NCBI RefSeq assembly: GCF_002999335.1
Contig: NW_020312106.1
Span: 1-64,000 of the forward strand
Source of the DNA: Cyclospora cayetanensis
Lineage: Eukaryota > Apicomplexa > Conoidasida > Eucoccidiorida > Eimeriidae
Reading direction: 5' to 3'
Length of the DNA: 64,000 bases
In this document: positions 56,981 through 64,000 of the stretch, piece by piece
How the letters are laid out: the number at the start of each line of letters is the position of its first letter
How positions within the stretch are numbered: the first letter of the stretch is position 1
The notes under the pieces: generated by a model
The model's input: only the letters and a program-made list of their open reading frames with translations
Database searches by the model: none
What the model was told of the DNA's origin: nothing
Translations under genes and position numbers: made by a program

Positions 56981-57597
56981 CGCGCAGCTACACTCCCTCT
57001 TGCCTCATATCGGGGGTCGACGGGCGCGTGCAAGGAAGTGAGGGAGCACTTCAGAGAAGCGCTCACTGTCTACTAAGGTTGTAGTGAGCTTGAGGCTAAG
57101 GGTCGCTTTATAGAGACCTTAGAAAAAGAATTCCATGAAATGTAACACTACTGGCTGTGGTCGGGGCGGTGCCACCAGCAGCTTGTTCAGATTTACTTTC
57201 TTACGAATCCAGTGTCAACCCACTGCTGAGCTGGCGGCACACAAGCAAGCAGCTGGTGAGGGGATTCCTAGCGAAGGGGCCAGGAAAAGAGGAAAAAGCT
57301 CAAAGACTTCCCGCCATAGAGTCACCCAGACGCAGCGCCCATGTGGCCCCACTGTGCGCGGGTGCATTGCCGTGCAGAGCTCCTACCTCGACACAGTGAG
57401 AGCCTCCTCACACCAAGAGGAAGGGTGACTAATCGAATTAAATCCCTGTAATACTCAACGGCAAGGTGGGCAGCTGCGCGGGCAGCACGCACAACACTTG
57501 TTCCCAAGCAACAGCAGAAACAGCAGCGGAACGCCCCAGCAGGCAGGTAGTGAGTGTCCTTGACTAGGGCAAAAAAGGACCAGCCAAAGCGGCACCC

Positions 57598-57677
57598 ATA
57601 CACACACATACATACACACACATATATACACACACATATATACACACACATACATACACACACATACATACACACAG
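57598..57677. repeat. (CACATA)n microsatellite
   Basis: Tandem cacacatacatacacacacatatata units in the region upstream of the CDKAL1 gene. The short ORFs over it are repeat translations. Confidence 0.93.
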
Positions 57678-58403
57678 ATACCACTAACAACCCCATACAA
57701 ACACACTCGCGACGTATGGCACGCGTGCTTCCAGATGGGCGGACATCTTCTGCTGAACACGGTTTATCCCGCCTTGAAATCTAATGCGGCACAAAAAGAG
57801 AGATAATCTGGGAGCCAAAGAGACACTGCATGAAAAGACACACGTGAAAAATCCAGCACTCCGTTGCTCCCACCGACTTACCCGCGCACGCGGGGGAGAG
57901 CATCGGTTCCGCCCGCAGAGGGGCACGGGGGGCCCAACAGGCGGGTGCCTCGCATAAAGCAGCTAAAAATATCATTTTTTTGGCCTCCTTCAGGCTGTGA
58001 AGTGTTTCTTTCTCGCGAATAAAACGCCTTTGTTTTAGCAATTGCGACTGCATCCCGCCTTCCGGTGTATCGCCTTCCTACGGACCTTAGGGGCCCCGAG
58101 GAGGGCCCACGTGCCTTTTGCCGGCACTCTCCCTTTGGGCCTTGAGCGGCTCTCTGTAGAGGGCTGGAGAAACAGCATGGCGAGATGACTTAACCGTGTA
58201 GGTGCTCTCATCCGACCAGGCTGCTCGAGCACCGGTACCTCGTGCGTGGGGGGCAGTTTCCTTCCCAGTTGTTTGGCTTTTGGGGGTTGTGTTGCAGCCC
58301 TTTCTTTTCGAACCTTCGCCTTCGGCGTTTGCTCGTCTGCCTCCGCAACCCCCAGCGCTTCTGCCCCAGGGGGGCGTCTAAGCCTCTTCCCTTTCGCTTC
58401 GCC

Positions 58404-61400
58404 ATGCGGCTTCAGATGCAGCTCCCCCAGCGCATGCGAGACATTCCACTGCCTGCCGTCACAGCTGTCTCTGTGCTTGCGGCAGCGGCGGGGGTTGCAG
58501 GCACTCTGCATCTTTCAGGGCGTCTCAGGGAATGCCGCGTCCTCTCTTTTGTGGGGGTAGGGGCCCTTCTGGGAGCCGCTGGGGTGTATGCGTGGGGCCT
58601 CACCGGGGAAGCCTCCCAGGCCTCACCCCGCTCCAGTGGCTCTAACAGGGCGCAGGAAGTCTTGGCTGGCGGCGGCTGTTCAGAGGAGCTCGAGACGGAG
58701 GACGGCTGCTGCGGCGGCAGCTGTGGCTGTGGGGGCCCCTCCGAGGGCCCCCTTGAAGGGCAAGCATGGGCCCTGGACCCTCCTGGAGAAGCCGCGGAAG
58801 CAGCAGCAGAAACGCAAGAAAAGGACGAAGATCTGGAGGATTTGAAAAGTGCGGGAGATGAAGAGAGCGGTTTAGGCCGCGCTCCAACACCTGCAGCGTA
58901 CATACAGTCCAAAGCCGCGCGGCAACGGGCCCTTGCCCGGCGCATGCAGAGGCAGAGCAGTGAAGGTGGGGTCGTTGAACACTCTCTTTCTGAAGCGAAT
59001 CCAACGCTCTTGGGGGCCGAAACAAGAGCCAATGATGAGCTCTTTCTCCCGGGGCGAGCGAGGGTCTACATGAAGACATTTGGATGCTCTCACAATGTGT
59101 CAGACTCGGAATACATGCGTAAGAAGCTGAGGAATCCCGTTAAAAGCTGAGCCTTTGGAAGCCGTGGAAGAATTCGGGAGGCGAAGAGTCGGTTGTGCGG
59201 GGAAGAGGAACGGGGAAGGGGGAGGAGGAGGAGACAGGGCTTTTGACGGGGGGCAGGGGGAGAGAGGGAAGTAGGAGAAGGGAATGAGGGGAGTGGGAGA
59301 AGGGAGAGAGAGGGGAGTGGGAGAAGGGGGAGAGAGGGGAGTGGGAGAAGGGGGAGAGAGGGGAGTGGGAGAAGGGGGAGAGAGGGGAGTGGGAGAAGGG
59401 GGAGAAAGCTTTTTGTCTTTTTCTGGAGGCCCCTCCTTTGAACCGTTTCGTATCCTGTCACGAGTCAGGCGAATTCGTGTGTTTGTATGGCTGCCACCAT
59501 TGGGGTTCCTGGCTGTGTGGTTCGAGGAGAGTGTTTTTGTTTGGGGGCCTGTATCTTTTTCGGCGAATAATGTAGCGCGACAGCAGTACGCAAAAAACAT
59601 TTACACGACCAACTGTGTCTTTTTTTTCACGTTGTGTGCTTGTTGCAGAGGGTTTGTTGCATGCCGCCGGCTATCAGTTCGTGGACAGCCTGGACGCTGC
59701 AGACATCTGCATCGTGAATTCGTGCACCGTGAAGAGCCCTTCCGAGTTTGCGCTGTACTCAGTCATTGAGGCAGCCCTCGGGAAGAAGGGCAGCGATTAT
59801 GGCGGCTCTGATGCTCCCGGACGGACGTCATCTCGCGCGGCGAAGCGGCAGGGGGTAGCGAATACTGCAGCGAATACTGCAGCGAATACTGCAGTGGATA
59901 CTGCAGCGAATACTGCAGCGGATACTGCAGCGAAGAATACTGAAGCGGATACTGAAGCGAAGAATACTGCGGTGAAGAATACTGCGGTGAAGAATACTGA
60001 AGCGAAGAATACTGCAGCGAAGAATACTGAAGCGAAGAATACTGCAGCGAAGAATACTGCAGCGAAGAATACTGCGTCTTTAGGAGAGCCTCCGTTTGCT
60101 GGACATGGAGTGGAAGGGGGCCCCCCGAGCAACCAGGGCCTGGGAGCTTCTGAGGGGGCCTCCGTGGGCCCCGTAGGCGCTGAAGCGGTGCAGCAGGGGG
60201 CACAGTCGTTGATGCAGCCTCAGGTTCCTGGAAGGCGTATTCCGTGTGTAGTGGCAGGTTGCGTGCCAGGTGGTGTTGGATCGGGGGCACGCGGCTCTCG
60301 AGCTAAAGACGGGGCCTCGTCATGGCAAGACGCGCTGCTGTCGGAGTGCTCGGTTGTGGGAGTCTCTCGCATCAGCCGTATTGTGGAGGTCGTTGAGGAG
60401 ACGTTGCAGGGCCGCATTGTGCGGCTAACCGGCGGGAAGGGGTTCGTGTGCTGCCCCTCTGTTTAGCTTTAGAGGAAAAAAAAACTTGCGCGCCTTCCTA
60501 GGCCCTCCTAGATGCTCTTTTTCTCCCTTTCTTTCTCCCTCGAGGCGCAAAGAACGGCAGGAGCTGTCTCGGGTAGCCGCGTAGACTTCACGCGGCTGCT
60601 TTGCAGGCCATGCGCGCTGCGTCTGGGTGTCTGGGAGGCTTCTACAAAATTTAGGCAGCGGTGTTAGAGGAGCGTGTTTCAGGGGCCCTTAAACGGTAGT
60701 TCCGACGGGTGCAAAGACGACTTCTTCTCTTGCTGCTGCAGGCTGCCGCCCCTCGACTTGCCTAAGATTCGGCGAAACCGACTCGTAGAAATTGTGCCAA
60801 TCAGCACGGGGTGCCTTGGTAACTGTACGTACTGCAAGACCAAGCACGCGAGGTGCGTAGCGTATGCTTGGCTCAAGCAGCACACGGCGGCTGGGGAGTG
60901 AGAGAGTGCTGCCCGTAGGGGCTCCTTGCCTTTTTCGATATGCGCAGTAGCTGCTGGCCTCATTTTTTCTGGATCGTCTCTTTCTAAGAAGCTGCATGCG
61001 TACCGGGTGTGCCCGCAGCCTTTGTAGATATTTACGGCAGTGTTTCATCATCCGTTTGGCTAGCTTCTCCTTGGCGCCCTCTTCTCCCGGTAGAGAGAGG
61101 CTGCTACTCTGCCTGTCTGTTACTCTCTCTATCTGCTACACTGCCTGTCTGCTACTCTGCCTGTCTGTTACTCTGTCTGTCTGGTACTCTGTTTGTCTGC
61201 TACTTTGTCTGTCTGCTAGGCTCGCTGCAGGGGAAACCCGTTTTTCGGGTGCGCTTCTCATGTGTCTTATTTTTGGAGTGTCTGCTGGTTTAGGGGGGAG
61301 CTGGGAAGCTACCCGGAGGAGGTCATTGAGGCTCGGATCCGCAGCGCTATTCAGGAGGGGGTGACGCAGATCTGGCTGACTAGCGAAGACACCGGTAGGC

Positions 61401-63875
61401 TGCCAGCGCTGGCCTCCACCTGGGATGCGGGAGATCCGATAAGATCCAACAGGGACGTTAAGCGCCTCCTCGAGACATGTCGTAAAGGCCACGTCTCGAC
61501 TCAGCAGCACATGCATTTGTGTTGCTTGCTGCGGGGATCCGTGCTGTAATACATTGGCAAGAGGCCAAAATTTGAGGGCCGCTTGTTTTTTTCTCGCTTC
61601 CTAGCAAAGTCGCACTGGTGTGCAGCCAGACGTCCACGTGCAGTGCGCAAAGTTCTGCGTGGCACTCGTGCTGTGCTGTCGTTGGTATGTTGTCTGCGGG
61701 GGGTGCTCTCAGGCGCCTATGGTCTGGATATAGGGAGCAGCTTGACGCAGTTGCTGAAGCGTCTGCTGAGCTTGCCCTTGAGAGAGGAGGTGATGCTGCG
61801 TGTAGGAATGGGGAATCCACCCTTTCTGCTAAGCCAGCTAGCGGCTGCAACCGAACTGCTGGGGCATCCGAATCTCTTTGAGTTCTTGCAGCTGCCGGTA
61901 CAGTCCGGCAGCAATCGCGTCCTCAGTCGCATGGTCCGTGCACAGGCCCACCTTCCTTTCTCCCCCACGCATTTTTAGGCTAGCCCCTTTGGTAGTTAGT
62001 ACGGGTAGTACGAGGAAGGGTACTCTACTGCATTTATGCTGCTGCATATAAGGCACCCCTAGCCCTTTTGATGAGAGGGCTTTTTCTTTGCCAGCTTCGA
62101 GGGGGCCGGCAGCGTACGCCACGCGCCTTCGACGTGGGGCTGTAAAGGACCGTCATCTCAGCAAGAAGCGCAGAGTCACGCCTACCCTGAGTTGGGGAGA
62201 GGCACGCCACACACATGCATGGGCCTGCCCCCTCTTTGCCTGTCTGTGGTGTATGGTCTTGCGCGGAGATGGTGTTCAAATAGAGGCAGCCGCTTTTGTG
62301 TGCGTCCGTGTGTGTATTTCATGTGCGGGCAGTGGGGAGAAAAAGATACTCAAGGGCGAGAGCGGCGCGGTGCTTTCTATAGAGGCGTATGCGCATGCAG
62401 CATGTGAGCGTGCGTAGCATGTGCCTCCACTGTTTCTGCGTGCAGAGGAGAGACTATACAGCGGAGCAGTTTAGGACAGTAGTCGATGCCTGTCTTAAGG
62501 CGCACCCACGAATGAGCATCATGACGGACGTGATATGCGGATTTCCTGGCGAGACGGAGGAGGACCATCAGCAGACGTTGCAGCTGCTCAAAGAATACAA
62601 ATTTCCAGTGCGTCTCTTAGACCTCTGCGGGCGTGGCATTGTGGCTTGCATCCAAGGTCCAACGCTCCGAGATGCACAGAGCATCGTGCCATCCCTTCGC
62701 CCCTAGGGTGCTTCTGAGAGTTACCCGGAAGTCAACCCTTGTAGAAAGAAGGCCACGAAATGCCTGCTGACAGACAAGGCCTCTGTCTCTCTCTGTCTCT
62801 CTATCTCTATGAGCGCCTCTCTTTAAGCGCATGAACAGAAGGCGCGTGCCTAGTGATCCCTGGCGATGACAATGCTATTGCACGCATGACACATGGCGCG
62901 TGGAGTATAAAATTGCCTTGCTCTAAGTGCTGCCGCTGCAAATCTCTTGGTGCCTTTGCGCGTTTTCCATAGGCCGTCAACATTAGCCAGTTCTATCCCC
63001 GACCAGGAACTCCCGCCGCCTCCATGAAACAGCTGCCTTCCCAAATTGTCAAGCGCCGGAGTCGGGAGGTCACACAGCTCTTCGAGTCCTATACATGCTA
63101 TGACTGGATGGTTGGCACTGTCCAAAAGGTGAGTTTGCACTTTTTGGGAGCCTTTCTCCGAGCTGCGCATTGCGTTGCGGAGGATGTCTGCAAGGCATAG
63201 CAACCCTCGATAGGCAAACTCCGAGGCTGTTGTTAGAGAGAGCGAGACTTCGAAAGCGGCAGGCCCGTTGCAGAGCTCAGGCTGCACCTATTCCCCTGTC
63301 GAGCGCAACGGAGGCTGGATTTGTTTGTGCGCCATTTTCGGGTGCTCCTGGAGTATTTGTGTGCAATTGCATCCAGTGCAGGCCGCCGGACATTCACCAT
63401 CTAAGAATGCACTGCCTTTTCACACTGCCGACTGTGTGTGTATATGTGTAGGTGTGCGCATGGGTGTATGTATGTCTGTCAGTGTATGTATGTCTGTCAG
63501 TGTATGTGCGTCTGTCAGTGTATGTATGTCGGTCAGTGTATGTATGTCTGTCAGTGTATGTATGTCTGTCAGTGTATGTATGTCTGTCAGTATATGTATG
63601 TCTGTCAGTGTATGTGCGTCTGTCAGTGTATGTATGTCTGTCAGTGTATGTATGTCTGTCAGTGTATGTATGCGTGTCTTTCCCATATGTGTGACAATAT
63701 ATATATATATATATATGTGCATGTATCTGCACTGTGTTGTGCAAGGTTGGTATGTAGCCGTGTGGTTATCGTGGGTTCTGGGTGTTGCAGGTATGGTTCT
63801 CGTCTAACTCAGACCGAAGCGATCACACAGTGGGGCACACGAAGCAATACGTCAAAGTCCTTGTTGGCAGGCGAG
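58404..63875 (+). CDS. CDKAL1: CDKAL1-type tRNA N6-threonylcarbamoyladenosine methylthiotransferase
   Basis: Exons: 58404-59118, 59649-60447, 60742-60852, 61294-61394, 61713-61933, 62446-62607, 62973-63128, then one from 63791. All joins to 63128 are in phase. The N-terminal MTTase half has [40 protein letters not shown] and [10 protein letters not shown], giving the first Fe-S cluster cysteines. The radical SAM motif CLGNCTYC (CX3CX2C) sits in [20 protein letters not shown]. Then [63 protein letters not shown] and [19 protein letters not shown] follow. The enzyme adds a methylthio group to t6A37 of tRNA-Lys(UUU)-type tRNAs. Odd features: two hydrophobic segments at the N-terminus, an approximately 130-residue KNTAAKNT insertion in the MTTase domain, and an unresolved 3' end. 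A hydrophobic frame at about 63,926-64,000 may be the start of a C-terminal membrane anchor running off the window. Confidence 0.92.
59280..59406. repeat. GGGAGTGGGAGAAGGGGGAGAGA minisatellite in CDKAL1 intron 1
   Basis: Five near-identical purine-rich units of about 24 bases, all purine on the plus strand apart from one T per unit. Confidence 0.93.
59860..60080 (+). repeat. Coding minisatellite (ANTA / KNTEAKNTA)n in CDKAL1
   Basis: Tandem gcgaatactgca units pass into gaagaatactgcagc units. They encode alternating ANTAANTA and [10 protein letters not shown] peptides between the SCTVKSPSE segment and the CVVAGC segment. They stay in frame throughout. Confidence 0.93.
61105..61225. repeat. 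CTGTCTGCTACTCTGC minisatellite in CDKAL1 intron 3
   Basis: Tandem gcctgtctgttactctgtctgtct units upstream of the exon at 61294. Confidence 0.9.
63430..63720. repeat. GTATGTATGTCTGTCAGT minisatellite in the intron after 63128
   Basis: About fifteen 18-base (some 16-18) units with occasional gtatgtgcg variants, followed by a (TA)n run at about 63697-63715. It fills the intron before the exon at 63791. Translations in both strands produce artefactual repeat ORFs. Confidence 0.94.
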
Positions 63876-64000
63876 TTGCTTTGTGGCATTCGGCGTCTTG
63901 CGTTGGTGTTGTTGTACTTTGCAGCGCTCCCTCTCAGCGCTGGGCCCCTTGAGCCGTTGCGCGTGTCCCTTGCCGTAATGGCCTTTTCCGCCCTCATGGC

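Larger units (their letters stand above)
51640..58403. other. Gene-poor stretch dominated by retroelement copy B
   Basis: No supportable host gene from the possible exon at 51.0 kb to the CDKAL1 start. About 52.1-57.0 kb is explained by the decayed element. The rest is unassigned, apart from a (CACATA)n microsatellite at about 57598-57677. The frame 58035-58511 (-) is antisense to the CDKAL1 5' region and is rejected. Confidence 0.55.

Noticed and set aside
59280..59406. Regularly spaced repeats resembling a CRISPR array
   Set aside because: The units are directly tandem without unique spacers, inside an intron of a eukaryotic gene.
63430..63720. 18-base periodic array resembling CRISPR or a coding repeat
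   Set aside because: No spacers; it is an intronic minisatellite between two in-phase CDKAL1 exons.

Overview
The window looks like nuclear DNA of an apicomplexan coccidian, most probably Eimeria (inference). Genes have many short introns with GT..AG ends. CAG/CTG tracts encode long poly-Gln, poly-Ser and poly-Ala runs inside otherwise conserved eukaryotic proteins. Introns are packed with private mini- and microsatellites. Gene-dense, repeat-rich stretches alternate with gene-poor stretches. This matches the feature-rich/feature-poor segmentation and the homopolymer-rich proteins described for Eimeria genomes. There are no bacterial features.

Layout. 1-464: 3' end of a Lys/Pro/His-rich repeat protein. 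5720-6655: a complete secreted paralogue (signal peptide, PPHHYPKPE repeats, poly-His, Thr/Cys/Pro blocks). 465-11250 is otherwise gene-poor and holds an LTR-like relic (about 2430-2690) and a possible reverse-transcriptase fragment (about 9900-10220). 11251-12617 (-): a four-exon gene of unknown function with a basic N-terminus. 13866-16103 (+): nuclear actin-related protein ARP4/BAF53. 16104-24129: gene-poor, carrying a decayed Ty3/gypsy-type retrotransposon on the - strand. 24130-27523 (+): an eight-exon dynamitin (dynactin p50). 28243-30102 (-): a RING-RAWUL protein of the Polycomb PCGF type. 31388-33881 (+): TFIID subunit TAF13 behind a very long Gln-rich extension. 35522-35594 (+): tRNA-Lys(UUU). 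35931 to about 38830 (+): an unrecognised multi-exon gene. 39739-40230 (-): a small putative secreted protein. 42101-49995 (-): a giant NOT4 (CNOT4) ubiquitin ligase with C4C4 RING, RRM, CCCH finger and an approximately 1060-residue homopolymer-rich C-terminal exon. About 51001-51285 (-): a possible terminal exon. 51640-57100: gene-poor, with a second decayed copy of the Ty3/gypsy element bounded by diverged LTRs. 58404 to the right edge (+): CDKAL1-type tRNA t6A37 methylthiotransferase, at least eight exons.

The recognisable genes are housekeeping functions: chromatin and transcription (ARP4, PCGF-like, TAF13), mRNA decay and ubiquitylation (NOT4), dynein transport (dynamitin), and tRNA supply and modification for Lys (tRNA-Lys(UUU) and the CDKAL1 enzyme that modifies that class of tRNA). 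They are not an operon, and their co-location is probably chance. PCGF-like and TAF13 are divergent and may share a promoter region. Dynamitin and PCGF-like converge.

All exon models were made by eye, matching splice sites, phase and family conservation. Most join in phase. The unresolved joins are stated in the entries.
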